From positions 1 through 64,000 of the forward strand of contig DATBSP010000073.1 of the NCBI GenBank assembly GCA_036559705.1: DNA of 64,000 bases, written 5' to 3'. Below the pieces are notes generated by a model. That model was not told where the DNA came from and did not search any database. It worked only from the letters and a program-made list of their open reading frames with translations. The stretch's first letter is position 1, and each line of letters begins with the position of its first letter. Positions 27,789 through 35,673 of this stretch are shown here, in pieces. This DNA comes from Hyphomicrobium_A sp036559705 (GTDB lineage Bacteria > Pseudomonadota > Alphaproteobacteria > Rhizobiales > Hyphomicrobiaceae). The position numbers were made by a program, and so were the translations under genes.

Positions 27789-28200
27789 GCGATGGCTCCG
27801 ATTTGGTCAGCAGCACGAGAAGACAGCCGTCGGCGAACGTGCGGCGGACGTCGCTGTAGCGGCCGCCAGGGAGCGCTAGACGGCGCTCGAAACGCCCCTG
27901 CGGCAGTTCGAGCCGGTGAATGACAGCCGAGGCAAGTTCGGCCGGCAGCGTGCGCGTGCCGGCGACGACGAGATCACCGCCATCGATCGCCACCTCCACC
28001 TCATCCGGCTTGACGCCTGGCAGCGCCACCACCACGAGCACGTCGCGCTCGCTTTCCAGCATGTCGGCAGGGGGCTCCCAGGCCGGCTGGCCAGAAAGAG
28101 AGCGTACCGGCTGGAAGAACTGGCGATGCATGCGCTCGGCTCGCGCGACCATCTCGCAAGCTTCCGACCACATCCACCGGTTGGGAAAATCGTCCCTCAT
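27781..28200 (-). CDS. Small heat shock protein (Hsp20/alpha-crystallin), 139 aa
   Basis: An ATP-independent holdase that binds unfolding proteins. After an aromatic N-terminal arm (MRDDFPNRWMWSEACEM) residues about 45-135 form the alpha-crystallin domain: WEPPADMLESERDVLVVVAL, PGVKPDEVEVAIDGGDLVVA, then the IHRLELPQGRFERRLALPGG strand pair. The usual C-terminal I-x-I motif is not obvious; the tail ends VLLTKSEPSRG. Start 28200 is chosen since upstream codons are not protein-like. The gene overlaps the lon start by eight bases, linking holdase and protease production. No EcfG-type site was found upstream, so another heat-responsive promoter may drive it. Confidence 0.9.
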
Positions 28201-28343
28201 CCGAAAGCGCCCATGATTTTGCGCGAGCGGACGGCAGGCCCCGCCCTGGCGAGGCATGAAACATAGTAGTCAATTAACGGATGTCTACCTTACTGCGGCA
28301 GCGCGGCACGCAGCGTTGCCAACGGGTACTTTGAGCGTCGACG

Positions 28344-28733
28344 TCAGCCGGCGTCGGCGAGGGCCTCGAGCCCAGGCCTATCCTTGAGGCGGAGCGTCGA
28401 TGAGGAATTGCTGTCGATCAGGCCGCGCCGGCGCAAATCGACGAGGAGAGCGGCGAGAGACCCGATTTCGAGGCCAAGCAAGTCCGCCACGAAGCCGGAC
28501 GTGAGGGTGTCCGGCATCGAGTTGGGATCGCGCCCTTCGTAGCTGTTGTTCAGCGAGATCGAGACGAGAAGCGCCGCGACGCGTGACAGCGGATCATCGG
28601 CGGTGCCGCCCAGAGCCCGGCGGCGGGCTATCAGCGCATCTTCGATGTCATTGGCGCATGCAGCTTGAGGGCGAGCGGCGCGGGCAAAGCCGGCGCGGCC
28701 ATTATGACCCTCGGTGGTGGTGGTGAACGACAT
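28344..28733 (-). CDS. Crp-type winged-helix protein without sensor domain, 129 aa
   Basis: The protein has a short variable N-terminus and then a region aligned by eye with the C-terminal part of the Crp-like regulator at 29983: both share an SxSxNxSYEGRDP-like stretch, then a helix-turn-helix region (TSGFVADLLGLEIGSLAALL) and a wing (LRRRGLIDS). The cyclic-nucleotide-binding barrel is absent. It may compete for or modulate the same DNA sites, or respond to a separate partner. Start 28733 follows GGGGTAGAG; the longer frame is less convincing. It diverges from the zinc-ribbon gene at 29066 across 332 bases. Confidence 0.7.
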   Translation of the reverse strand: MSFTTTTEGHNGRAGFARAARPQAACANDIEDALIARRRALGGTADDPLSRVAALLVSISLNNSYEGRDPNSMPDTLTSGFVADLLGLEIGSLAALLVDLRRRGLIDSNSSSTLRLKDRPGLEALADAG

Positions 28734-29065
28734 TTGCTCTACCCCGCTAGCATTCACTCTCGTTGCGGTGTTAACAAACGGCGGCGCAGGCGGTTCACCA
28801 ACTCGGCTTCGATTTTTCGAATTTTCCACAATTGGCGTCGGAAAGCCGCACCGCTCGTCCGCCATTTCGCCGCTTCGATGGTCGCGCCACGTCGAAAACC
28901 CTTGAAAAAGGGGTCAATCCGCCCGATATACGCGGCCCAAGCGCCGCGCTTCCAAGGCCGGGCGAGGCCCGGATCCAGAAAATCTCAATCTTTTTCCTGG
29001 AAACGCCGGGGAGCCGGCGGCGTTCAGGTGAGATTGCGTCCGACGAGAAGTCGAAGTTGGTGAAT
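28734..29065. other. Gene-free divergent intergenic stretch
   Basis: 332 bases between divergently oriented genes. I see no EcfG-type promoter; a GTTCA near 28793 with AACG at 28777-28780 has the wrong spacing. Nothing else was recognised. Confidence 0.4.
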
Positions 29066-29308
29066 ATGTCTGAGGAAGAGTTGACCAGTCTGAAGGATCA
29101 TACGGGCGCGTTCTCCGAGTGCCATGACGCGTGCGCGGACGGCTGCGTCGATACGTGCGAGGCAGAGCGGGAGGCACGGCGCCACGCGGAGCACAAAGTT
29201 AGGAAGTGCCTGATCTGCCGCGACCCGTTCCCCAGCGCGTGGGCGGGCGAACGCGTGTGCCGGAAGTGCAAGTCAACCTCGACTTGGCGCAGCAGCGGCA
29301 TGGAATGA
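29066..29308 (+). CDS. Small zinc-ribbon-like protein, 80 aa
   Basis: The N-terminal part is acidic with two Cys pairs (FSECHDACADGCVDTCEAER), and the C-terminal part has a classical CxxC...CxxC arrangement: CLICRDPFPSAWAGERVC then CKST. The latter is a treble-clef or zinc-ribbon pattern seen in short proteins of rhizobia. Zn binding is inferred, and the function is unknown. The ATG at 29066 is used; the frame is open further upstream, so the true start is uncertain. A strong terminator follows after 32 bases, so it is a single-gene unit. Confidence 0.62.
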   Translation: MSEEELTSLKDHTGAFSECHDACADGCVDTCEAEREARRHAEHKVRKCLICRDPFPSAWAGERVCRKCKSTSTWRSSGME

Positions 29309-29340
29309 AGAAGTCGATGTAGTCGACGTGGAACGATAAA

Positions 29341-29368
29341 GGGGCGTCCGCTAGGACGCCCCTTCTTA
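29341..29368 (+). terminator. Rho-independent terminator of the zinc-ribbon gene
   Basis: A perfect 9-bp stem, GGGGCGTCC (29341-29349) with GGACGCCCC (29354-29362), loop GCTA, then TTCTT. Confidence 0.85.
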
Positions 29369-29406
29369 ATTCGAGCTATTCACTTCGAAGCAATGCGACC
29401 CACGCG

Positions 29407-29607
29407 CTAGGGGCCAGGAGCGGTCTGCTGCGTGGGCGCCGGATCCGGCGTGCTTACCTTGGTGTCACCGGCGTAGAACAGCGCGTAGAGGGCTCCGCCG
29501 GCGATGATCGCCAGCAGCAGCGACATGGTTAGAACACGAAAGTTCAACTGGCGCGGGGATGCCTGGCGGGCCTCCGTAGGGGTCAAGACTTCTTCTGGCT
29601 CGTGCAT
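29407..29607 (-). CDS. Single-span membrane protein, 66 aa, probably EcfG-dependent
   Basis: Start 29607 follows TTGGAGGACGAA, a good ribosome binding site. A polar N-terminus (MHEPEEVLTPTEARQASPRQ) precedes one membrane span (LTMSLLLAIIAGGALYALFY) and a Thr/Pro-rich tail that ends APTQQTAPGP. It resembles the 68-aa protein at 13755 in layout though not in residues. A GGAAC-N17-CGTT site lies 124 bases upstream. Function unknown. The frame is open further upstream but only this segment is protein-like. Confidence 0.72.
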   Translation of the reverse strand: MHEPEEVLTPTEARQASPRQLNFRVLTMSLLLAIIAGGALYALFYAGDTKVSTPDPAPTQQTAPGP

Positions 29608-29730
29608 TTCGTCCTCCAAAAACGAGAAATGCACACACTCGTGCAAAGGTTCCTGCCTTCCGACTTGGCAATCGTCAGCTGATCGATCGGCGGAGCGACG
29701 GTGGCTACCGCGCGAGGGAGCGGAGTAGAA

Positions 29731-29756
29731 AACGGTCATCTTAATCATGCCGTTCC
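29731..29756 (-). promoter_or_regulatory. Probable EcfG-type promoter for the 66-aa membrane protein
   Basis: On the minus strand GGAAC (29756-29752), 17 bases, CGTT (29734-29731). Spacing as at 23078. The leader would be about 120 bases, longer than at most other sites, which lowers confidence. Confidence 0.5.
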
Positions 29757-29852
29757 GCGCGGGCCGCGGGGGGAGTGCTCGGTCATTAAGCAAACAACCG
29801 ATGCGTCGCCGGCGCATGTGTAACGTTCGGCCAAGTGGGCCGTAACAATGGA

Positions 29853-29868
29853 TGTTCCCCAGGGAACA
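29853..29868. promoter_or_regulatory. Perfect inverted repeat TGTTCC-N4-GGAACA, site 1
   Basis: TGTTCC (29853-29858), CCAG, GGAACA (29863-29868). The half-site length and four-base spacer are those of a Crp/Fnr dimer site. It overlaps the -35 of the EcfG-type promoter of the Crp-like gene at 29983. A second identical pair of arms lies at 45427. Confidence 0.5.
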
Positions 29869-29887
29869 GCGCCCAGACAACCGCGTT
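29863..29887 (+). promoter_or_regulatory. EcfG-type promoter for the Crp-like gene
   Basis: GGAAC (29863-29867), 16 bases, CGTT (29884-29887); an exact consensus match, 96 bases before the ATG at 29983. Confidence 0.75.
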
Positions 29888-29982
29888 GTAGAGATAACCA
29901 AATCGCCTAGGGGGTTGGGTTAGCTCGAATTTCGGCTTGATTGTTGCAGCCGCGACCCCCATTTCGTTGTCTCCAAACGCGT

Positions 29983-30666
29983 ATGAGTGGTGCCATGTTT
30001 TCTGCTTCGTCCCACGCAGAGTGCCTCCCGCCAACCAGCGGCGCTGGTCTTAGCCGCACGCGCGCTGCTGCGCGTGTGCGCCGACTCGCCGCGGGTGAGA
30101 TGCTTTTTCATACGGGCGAGGCGCGCGATCAGCTCTACCGCGTAGAGCGGGGTGCGCTTTGCCACTATCTGCGTTGGGACGACGGACACCACGAAGTCAT
30201 CGAGTTCGCCTTTCCCGGCGACATCATCGGCTTCGGTCATCTGTCCATGCACACCAGCACGGCTCAGGCGGTGGCTAAGACCATCGTCAGCCCGATCAGC
30301 GAGCAAGAGTTCGAGAAGCTTCTCGAATCGGACGGGCTGCTGGCCGCGCGCTTTGCCGCCGCCGGCGATCGCGAGTTCGACTTTATGCGGCTGCGCTCAA
30401 TCGAAAGGGGCCGTGGCAATCCGGCAAGGCGCGTTGCTTCGTTCCTTGCCGCCTTGTCGCATATGAGCGCCAGCGAGGGCCGCGACCCGAGCGTCATCAC
30501 AGAGGAGTTTTCCTCCGGCGCCGTCGCCGAGCATCTGGACATGAGCGTCGATGCGCTGGCGGGTGTGCTGCGTCAGCTGGAAGCGCAGGGCATGGTCGCC
30601 CCGGCGAACGAAGGTCTGCGCATCACCGACATCGAGGCGTTGGAAAAGTTCGCCGACGCCGCCTAA
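29983..30666 (+). CDS. Crp/Fnr-family transcriptional regulator, 227 aa
   Basis: A cyclic-nucleotide-barrel regulator. The effector domain lies about residues 30-135 (RRLAAGEMLFHTGEARDQLY, then VIEFAFPGDIIGFGHLSM), and the winged helix near the C-terminus (SSGAVAEHLDMSVDALAGVL then RQLEAQGMV). There is no Fnr-type Cys cluster, so oxygen sensing by Fe-S is unlikely. Start 29983 is used; a second ATG follows four codons later. It has an exact EcfG-type promoter whose -35 is inside a Crp-like palindrome, so autoregulation on top of stress control is a reasonable inference. The HTH-only gene at 28344 is a relative. Confidence 0.88.
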   Translation: MSGAMFSASSHAECLPPTSGAGLSRTRAAARVRRLAAGEMLFHTGEARDQLYRVERGALCHYLRWDDGHHEVIEFAFPGDIIGFGHLSMHTSTAQAVAKTIVSPISEQEFEKLLESDGLLAARFAAAGDREFDFMRLRSIERGRGNPARRVASFLAALSHMSASEGRDPSVITEEFSSGAVAEHLDMSVDALAGVLRQLEAQGMVAPANEGLRITDIEALEKFADAA

Positions 30667-30675
30667 GGGCGTGCT

Positions 30676-30870
30676 TCACTTCGAGCGGACGCGCATTGTC
30701 GTTTCGAGCACCGCATCCTTCTTCGACCAGGCGTGCCGGCCACCGCAGGCCGGACATTTCACCGGCTTGGCCGCGACTTCAGGCAAGGCGTGGAAGCTAT
30801 CCTTATCCGTGTCGATACCGACGGGGATGAGCTCGTCCGTTGCCGGACAGCGGATCATGATCGCGCCCAT
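30676..30870 (-). CDS. Small zinc-ribbon protein, 64 aa
   Basis: The ATG at 30870 follows GGGAGAGATGCA. The protein has MIRCPATDELIPVGIDTDK at the N-terminus, whose single Cys pairs with the downstream CPACGG knuckle, and ends with a basic segment (HAWSKKDAVLETTMRVRSK). Short proteins with this MxRCPxT...CPxCGxxHxW pattern are widespread in rhizobia and of unknown function. It converges on the Crp-like gene with a ten-base gap. Zn binding is an inference from the Cys spacing. No promoter motif was found in the 80 bases before it. Confidence 0.78.
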   Translation of the reverse strand: MGAIMIRCPATDELIPVGIDTDKDSFHALPEVAAKPVKCPACGGRHAWSKKDAVLETTMRVRSK

Positions 30871-31004
30871 TGCATCTCTCCCATCAACGCAGCACGCGGT
30901 ATTCGGACCAGGTGTCCGCCACTTACGGGTACGTCGTTTGATCCCCAACGCAGATTAGCAAAAAACCGGGCCAAATCATGTTCAGTCGTGCGCGGTAGGG
31001 CACG

Positions 31005-31029
31005 GGAACAATAGCAAAAACGTGGCGTT
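31005..31029 (+). promoter_or_regulatory. EcfG-type promoter for the DUF892 gene at 31064
   Basis: GGAAC (31005-31009), 16 bases, CGTT (31026-31029); an exact consensus match, 35 bases before the start codon. Confidence 0.8.
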
Positions 31030-31063
31030 GAGTGGGGGATAACAAACCGTGAGGAGCGTCCCC

Positions 31064-31552
31064 ATGAAAGTCGAAAACCTTTCCGACCTCTTCCTTCACA
31101 CGCTGAAGGACATCTACTTCGCCGAGAATCAGATCGTCAAAGCGCTGCCGAAGATGGTGAAGGCCGCGGACTCAAAGGAGCTCGCGCGCGCGTTTGACTC
31201 GCATCTCGCCGAGACGAAGGAGCAGGTCACACGTCTTGAACAGGTATTCAAGCTGCTCGGCAAAAAGGCTGAGGGTGAAAAGTGTCCGGCCATCGAGGGC
31301 ATCCTCAAGGAGGGCGAGGAGCAGATGAAGGAGATCAAGGATCCGGACACGCGCGATGCGGCAATGATCGCCGCGGCGCAGGCCGTCGAGCACTACGAGA
31401 TCACTCGTTACGGCACGCTGGTGTCGTGGGGCCAACTACTCGGCTTGCCGGATGCGGTGAAGCTCCTTTCCGTGACCCTCAAGGAGGAGCATGGGGCCGA
31501 CAGCAAGCTGACAAAGCTGGCCGAAAGCAAACTCAACAAGCAGGCGGCCTAA
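31064..31552 (+). CDS. DUF892 (YciE/YciF-type) ferritin-like protein, 162 aa
   Basis: The start at 31064 follows GAGGAGCG. The whole protein is the DUF892 four-helix bundle: NLSDLFLHTLKDIYFAENQI, then KCPAIEGILKEGEEQMKEI and QAVEHYEITRYGTLVSW with the conserved Glu and His residues that may hold iron. It is a paralogue of the protein at 22407 but lacks the basic tail. An EcfG-type promoter and a strong terminator bracket it, so it is a monocistronic stress-induced unit. Members are thought to be ferroxidase-like protectants; direct biochemical knowledge is thin. Confidence 0.92.
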   Translation: MKVENLSDLFLHTLKDIYFAENQIVKALPKMVKAADSKELARAFDSHLAETKEQVTRLEQVFKLLGKKAEGEKCPAIEGILKEGEEQMKEIKDPDTRDAAMIAAAQAVEHYEITRYGTLVSWGQLLGLPDAVKLLSVTLKEEHGADSKLTKLAESKLNKQAA

Positions 31553-31583
31553 GTAGGGTCGTGAGGTGTAATTCGATAGTGAG

Positions 31584-31608
31584 AAGCCGGGGTGAATCCC
31601 CGGCTTTG
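31584..31608 (+). terminator. Rho-independent terminator of the DUF892 gene
   Basis: AAGCCGGGG (31584-31592) pairs perfectly with CCCCGGCTT (31598-31606), loop TGAAT, then TGTG. The T tract is short. Confidence 0.75.
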
Positions 31609-31835
31609 TGCCGTAACGGCCTTCCATACCGGCCGCGCTACATCAAATGACATCGCGGGATCGACCGCAGAACCTTATGGGTGCCAAGCAAAAGAGGCTT
31701 CCCCTCGGGGCTGTGGTGAGAATTGATCGACCTCTCCCGTCTTTGGTTTGTGCAGAAGTGGCGCGGCCCTCTGCACACCGACTTTGCGGCAAGCGGCGGC
31801 GGCAACCCGCCGCCTTCGCCGAACGGGTCGTCTGA

Positions 31836-32222
31836 ACCTGTCCCACGCGGGCCAGCCGGCGGGCTGCATGTCTCGTCGAAGACCAGGCGATCTTTGCTCT
31901 CGACACGGAAGGCATGCTGCTCGACCTGGGCGCGGCGAGCGTGCATTCCTTCACCACGGCCGATGCGGCACTGACGTGGCTAGCAGCGGCCAAGGCAGAT
32001 ATCGGCGTCCTCGACATCAGTCTCGGCACCACGACCTCGTTCCCGGTCGCCGATGCCCTGCAGCAGCGTGCCGTGCCGTTGATGTTCACCACCGGCTACG
32101 GAGACAGCCGGTTGATCCCCGAGCGGTTTCTCGATGTGCCGATCGTACGCAAGCCCTACACTCTGCAAGCGCTTGCCGAGGGCATTGCAAAATGCCTGCG
32201 ACCGCGCCGCCTCGATGCCTAG
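31836..32222 (+). pseudogene. Response-regulator receiver domain with a frameshift near its N-terminus
   Basis: One frame reads LVEDQAIFALDTEGMLLDLG and on through IGVLDISLGTTTSFPVADAL, FTTGYGD and RKPYTLQALAEGI to the stop at 32220-32222: a receiver domain with acid pocket, phospho-acceptor Asp, Thr switch and conserved Lys. This frame has no start codon before the acid pocket; its only ATG (31914) comes after it. Another frame just upstream reads SSEPVPRGPAGGLHV, the expected lead into LVVED, so an indel near 31870 most likely broke the gene. No kinase or output part remains. Its end overlaps the convergent Crp-like gene by four bases. Confidence 0.6.
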
Positions 32223-32977
32223 AGCAGCGGCCGCACCGCGTTGGGTGTCGTCTCCTCGCCGGCTAGCTCGGCTAGCCGGCCGCGATTGAGAATCTCGAAC
32301 TCCTGCTCCCGCCAACGGATGGCGCGGTCGCGGATCAAGCGGCCCAGCGTGCGGTTTGTATGAACCAGCGACAGGCCGAGCGTGTCGGCGACATGCTGCT
32401 GCGTGATTGGGATGCGTGTAGTATGACGCGAGCGCGTGAGGCCGACCTCGGCTGCGCGGTCCGCCAGATGCAGCAATAGATGGGCGCAGCGTTCTAGCGC
32501 GCTGCGCCTGCCGACGGACAAGAGCTGCTGATCGAGCATCTGCTCGGAGCGCGCGGCTAGCCAGGTGACGTCGAAGGACAGGCCGGCGTGCGTCTCGAAC
32601 AGACGCCACAGCCCTTCTCGATTGAAGACACACAGCACCATGTCGGACAGCGCTTCGATGGAGTGCTGCATTTCGCCCATCACCGAGCCCTGCAATCCGA
32701 CGAAATCGCCGGGCATACAGTAGTTGAGGATCTGCCGGCGTCCGTCGGGCAGCAACTTGTAGCGAAATGCGAGACCGGAAAGTACGGTGTATAGGTGCGC
32801 GCTACTTGTTCCTTCAAGGAACAATGGCGCGCCGGCCTTCACCGCGACTTCACCGGTCTTGAATGTGTTGACGAACGCCAGCTCCTCGGGCGTGAAGGGC
32901 CGGAATATTTTGAGTTTGCGTAAGGGGCACAGCTGGCAGGGCACTTGTCGGCCCGGGAGTTCCTTCTTGTCTGCCAT
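32219..32977 (-). CDS. Crp/Fnr-family transcriptional regulator, 252 aa
   Basis: Start 32977 follows AGAGGATGGGGCT. The N-terminus has a CxxC pair in VPCQLCPLRKLKIF, followed by the cyclic-nucleotide barrel (AVKAGAPLFLEGTSSAHLYT and NYCMPGDFVGLQGSVMGEMQ), the dimer helix, and the winged helix (TRIPITQQHVADTLGLSLVH then TNRTLGRLIRDRAI). The CxxC is not the four-Cys Fe-S arrangement of Fnr, so the sensed signal is unknown. Regulators of this exact layout are frequent in Hyphomicrobiales. It lies between the receiver remnant and a small stress-linked gene. Recognition residues suggest an Fnr/FixK-like target, which I infer only loosely. Confidence 0.9.
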   Translation of the reverse strand: MADKKELPGRQVPCQLCPLRKLKIFRPFTPEELAFVNTFKTGEVAVKAGAPLFLEGTSSAHLYTVLSGLAFRYKLLPDGRRQILNYCMPGDFVGLQGSVMGEMQHSIEALSDMVLCVFNREGLWRLFETHAGLSFDVTWLAARSEQMLDQQLLSVGRRSALERCAHLLLHLADRAAEVGLTRSRHTTRIPITQQHVADTLGLSLVHTNRTLGRLIRDRAIRWREQEFEILNRGRLAELAGEETTPNAVRPLL

Positions 32978-33029
32978 AGCCCCATCCTCTGACGCTGTAG
33001 GACGCACAGAGTTATGAGCTTGCGTCAAG

Positions 33030-33251
33030 CTAGCCGCTGTCGGTCTTGTCGCGCAGACACTCTTCTGTCGCTGCTCGATCGAGCACGGCACGATCGCTCG
33101 TCACTCGTGCGTGCAAATGTTCGGCCTCCCGCAGAGCCCCGAGGCAGCGCGCGATCGCGGCGGGCAGATCTGTCTCGACATCTGAACCGCAAGCTTCCCG
33201 CAACCGGCGTCCGATCAGCTTGGTCAGTTCCTGGTTTTTCTCAGTCTCCAC
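33030..33251 (-). CDS. Small hypothetical protein, 73 aa, predicted EcfG-dependent
   Basis: A helical acidic protein with a GTG start at 33251 (METEKNQELTKLIGRRLREA then ETDLPAAIARCLGALREAE). No motif or family is recognised. The reason to accept it is threefold: protein-like composition, alignment with the direction of an EcfG-type promoter 37 bases upstream, and a position in the stress-response island. It precedes the Crp-like gene at 32977 by 52 bases and could share its transcript, which would bring that regulator under EcfG control too. Confidence 0.6.
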   Translation of the reverse strand: METEKNQELTKLIGRRLREACGSDVETDLPAAIARCLGALREAEHLHARVTSDRAVLDRAATEECLRDKTDSG

Positions 33252-33287
33252 TTATAGTTGTCCAGCTGGGTGGTTGAATCGCCATTC

Positions 33288-33312
33288 AACCCGACAATGG
33301 GCGCAAAGTTCC
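33288..33312 (-). promoter_or_regulatory. EcfG-type promoter for the 73-aa gene
   Basis: On the minus strand GGAAC (33312-33308), 17 bases, GTT (33290-33288). The base before GTT is G in place of C. May also drive the downstream Crp-like gene. Confidence 0.65.
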
Positions 33313-33353
33313 AACACTTGGTTTCATTGTGCGTTTACGGACCGGTTGGGCAA

Positions 33354-35432
33354 TTAGCGTGTGTCTGCGGCGGCGGATGTCTGCTGCGCGAGGATATGGA
33401 CCGCCGGAATGTCGAGTGTCCAGGAGACCCCGCCGCGATCGAATATGAGGTTAGCTTCGCCCTGCAGGGCACGGGCGGTGAGCAGCTCGGTAACGACCTG
33501 ACCAAAACCCTTGTGAGAGGGCAGGCTAACCTCTGGTCCTCCCTTCTCCGTCCAGCTCATACGCAGGCGGGCATCGTCGCTGCCATTGCCCGTCCGGGCC
33601 CAGCGGACCTCGACGCGGCCTTCCGGGACGGAAAGCGCGCCGTACTTGGCGGCGTTGGTGGAGAGCTCGTGAACAGCCAGACCGATGTTTTGCGCCGCTT
33701 CCGGCGTAACGATCAGCCACTGTCCTTCGATCGCAATCTGGCTGGCGTGCTGGTCGAGGTAATGACCGAGCTGCGACTTGACGAGCTCGGAGATCGACAC
33801 GCCATGCCAGTCACGCTGCACCAACAGATCGTGTGAGGCGGCGAGAGCCTGCAGACGTCCCGAGAACCGCACCTCGAAATCGTTGACGTCGCGGCTGGCG
33901 AGCTTCGTTTGGCGCGCCATCGCCTGGATCACAGCCAGCAGGTTCTTCGAGCGGTGGGTGACCTCTCGCATCAAAAGCTGGATGTGCTCCTCCCAGCGCT
34001 TGCGATCCGTGATGTCGCGGGCCGTGCCCGTCATCCGCACGGGGACCCCGTTAGCGAACTGCGCCCGCCCATTTGCCGCCACCCACCGCTCGACGCCGTC
34101 GCGCATGCCATTGACACGTTGCTCGACGTCGTACTCGACAGGCATCGCCGCATTTTGAGCACGCTCGATGGCGGCAAGCGTGGATTCGCGGTCGAGCGGA
34201 TTGACCGCCGACACGAAGATATCGAAGGAGACGGGATCGTCGGGACCGAGACCCCACAGCTCGCGCATGCGCTGATCCCAGGTGAGCGTGCCGCCTTTCA
34301 AGTCCCAGTCCCAGGTGCCGGTGTCGGCGGAGGCGAGGGCCAACCGTAGCCGATCCTCGCTGGCGCGCAGAGAGCGCTCCATCAGCTGGCGGTTTTCGCT
34401 AGCCTTTGCCAACGCCTCGCCGACGGCGCGCACCTCGCGGATCGACGAGTCGATCGGCGCCACGGCCTCGCCGCGACCGAGCTCGCGCGCGCTTTCCATG
34501 AGGGCGCACACGGGATCGGAAATCTTGCGGCCGAAGAGATAAGCCAGCAGCGCCGACAAGAGCGCAAAGCTCACTGCCAGCGTGGCGACGAGTGCCCACG
34601 AATGCACAATCGGCCGGTTGGCAATTGCCTCGGGCACGGAGGTTGATACCAGCCAGCCGGATTGCTGCGAATAGGTCGATGCGCGCAAGACCGGCTCGCC
34701 ATCGGCATCGGTCGCTCGCCACAAGCCGGCGTGCGCCTCGCTGCCACCCCAGTGATCCTTCGGTAGCAGTTTGCCGACGTGCTTCTCAAAGTCCTTCGAG
34801 CGGGCGACGACAGTCCCTGTCTTGTCGGTGACGGTCGCTACCCAGCCGGGATCGAGCTTGGCAAGGTGGAAGATTTCGAGAATGCGTTGCGGATCGATGG
34901 AGGCAGTCAGCGCGTAGATCGTCTTGGCGCCGCGCTTCACCGGCACGCTGATGCTGAAAGTGGGCGCTTTGCCAGCCATGACGCCGGGACGAACGTCCGA
35001 CACCTGCGACTTGCCGGATTGGATGACCTCTTTCCAGTCGCCGGAGGTTGGTGGCGGCAGATCGGCGCCCCACGGCGCGAGCGTGTTGAGGACTTGCTTG
35101 CCGCTGCGGCTTGTAAGGACGATCTGGTTGCCGCTTACCTCCTGCGCCGCAATCGCCTGACTGTAAAATGCCTTGAGGTCGCCGTCGGTAAGCGCCGGGG
35201 AGGAGGCTAGAGCGTTGAGCGTCGTCGTCGTCGCCGCGAGCTCACGATCAATCGCCAGCGCGACGGCGCCGACGACATCGTTGATTTCGCGCTCCATGGC
35301 GACCCGCTCAAGCGAAGCCGAGCGCACGATCATCAATCCGCTGAAGACCAGTGCGGGAATGAGCAATGCTGCGCTGTAGAGCAGGAATTGGGCCTGAATG
35401 GACCACCCGCCCTGACGTACCCGTTCACGCAT
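33354..35432 (-). CDS. HWE-family sensor histidine kinase with Cache and PAS domains, 692 aa
   Basis: A membrane sensor. Two spans (about 13-35 and 275-300) enclose a periplasmic Cache-like ligand-binding domain of about 240 residues; a HAMP-like linker (GRKISDPVCALMESARELGR) and one PAS domain (about 355-470, ASADTGTWDWDLKGGTLTWD) follow. The kinase core is HWE/HisKA_2 type with phospho-acceptor His493 in MREVTHRSKNLLAVIQAMAR and ATP-site GLAVHELSTNAAKYGAL. Such kinases feed PhyR in the general stress response. An EcfG-type promoter lies 98 bases upstream and the nepR-ecfG and phyR genes are 0.7-2.5 kb away, so it is a good candidate for a PhyR kinase. The sensed ligand is unknown. Confidence 0.93.
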   Translation of the reverse strand: MRERVRQGGWSIQAQFLLYSAALLIPALVFSGLMIVRSASLERVAMEREINDVVGAVALAIDRELAATTTTLNALASSPALTDGDLKAFYSQAIAAQEVSGNQIVLTSRSGKQVLNTLAPWGADLPPPTSGDWKEVIQSGKSQVSDVRPGVMAGKAPTFSISVPVKRGAKTIYALTASIDPQRILEIFHLAKLDPGWVATVTDKTGTVVARSKDFEKHVGKLLPKDHWGGSEAHAGLWRATDADGEPVLRASTYSQQSGWLVSTSVPEAIANRPIVHSWALVATLAVSFALLSALLAYLFGRKISDPVCALMESARELGRGEAVAPIDSSIREVRAVGEALAKASENRQLMERSLRASEDRLRLALASADTGTWDWDLKGGTLTWDQRMRELWGLGPDDPVSFDIFVSAVNPLDRESTLAAIERAQNAAMPVEYDVEQRVNGMRDGVERWVAANGRAQFANGVPVRMTGTARDITDRKRWEEHIQLLMREVTHRSKNLLAVIQAMARQTKLASRDVNDFEVRFSGRLQALAASHDLLVQRDWHGVSISELVKSQLGHYLDQHASQIAIEGQWLIVTPEAAQNIGLAVHELSTNAAKYGALSVPEGRVEVRWARTGNGSDDARLRMSWTEKGGPEVSLPSHKGFGQVVTELLTARALQGEANLIFDRGGVSWTLDIPAVHILAQQTSAAADTR

Positions 35433-35529
35433 TGGACGAATACGCTTTGCTTTGCATCAGTTGTCCGGACCCCATCCCCATGGCCGATCTCGCGCTAACG
35501 GCTGGCTCCGCGCGGGTAGAGTCAGGTCG

Positions 35530-35554
35530 AACGCCCCGCCCGCAACCGGGTTCC
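35530..35554 (-). promoter_or_regulatory. EcfG-type promoter for the HWE kinase at 33354
   Basis: On the minus strand GGAAC (35554-35550), 16 bases, CGTT (35533-35530); an exact consensus match. It stands back to back with the CsbD promoter at 35611. Confidence 0.72.
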
Positions 35555-35610
35555 GCGCTGCAGCAACGAATGGCTAAGAATGCGCGTGGGGGTTTGCAGG
35601 ACCCGGGTTA

Positions 35611-35635
35611 GGAACTTTCAACTTGGCCAGCCGTT
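35611..35635 (+). promoter_or_regulatory. EcfG-type promoter for the CsbD gene
   Basis: GGAAC (35611-35615), 16 bases, CGTT (35632-35635); an exact consensus match, 39 bases before the start codon. Confidence 0.8.
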
Positions 35636-35673
35636 TGCCTCTATTCACACGAAACCGCATAGGGAGACGAAAC

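Noticed and set aside
29822..29858. Leftward EcfG-type promoter using the GTTCC arm at 29854
   Set aside because: The only AACG nearby (29822-29825) is 28 bases away, far outside the allowed spacing.
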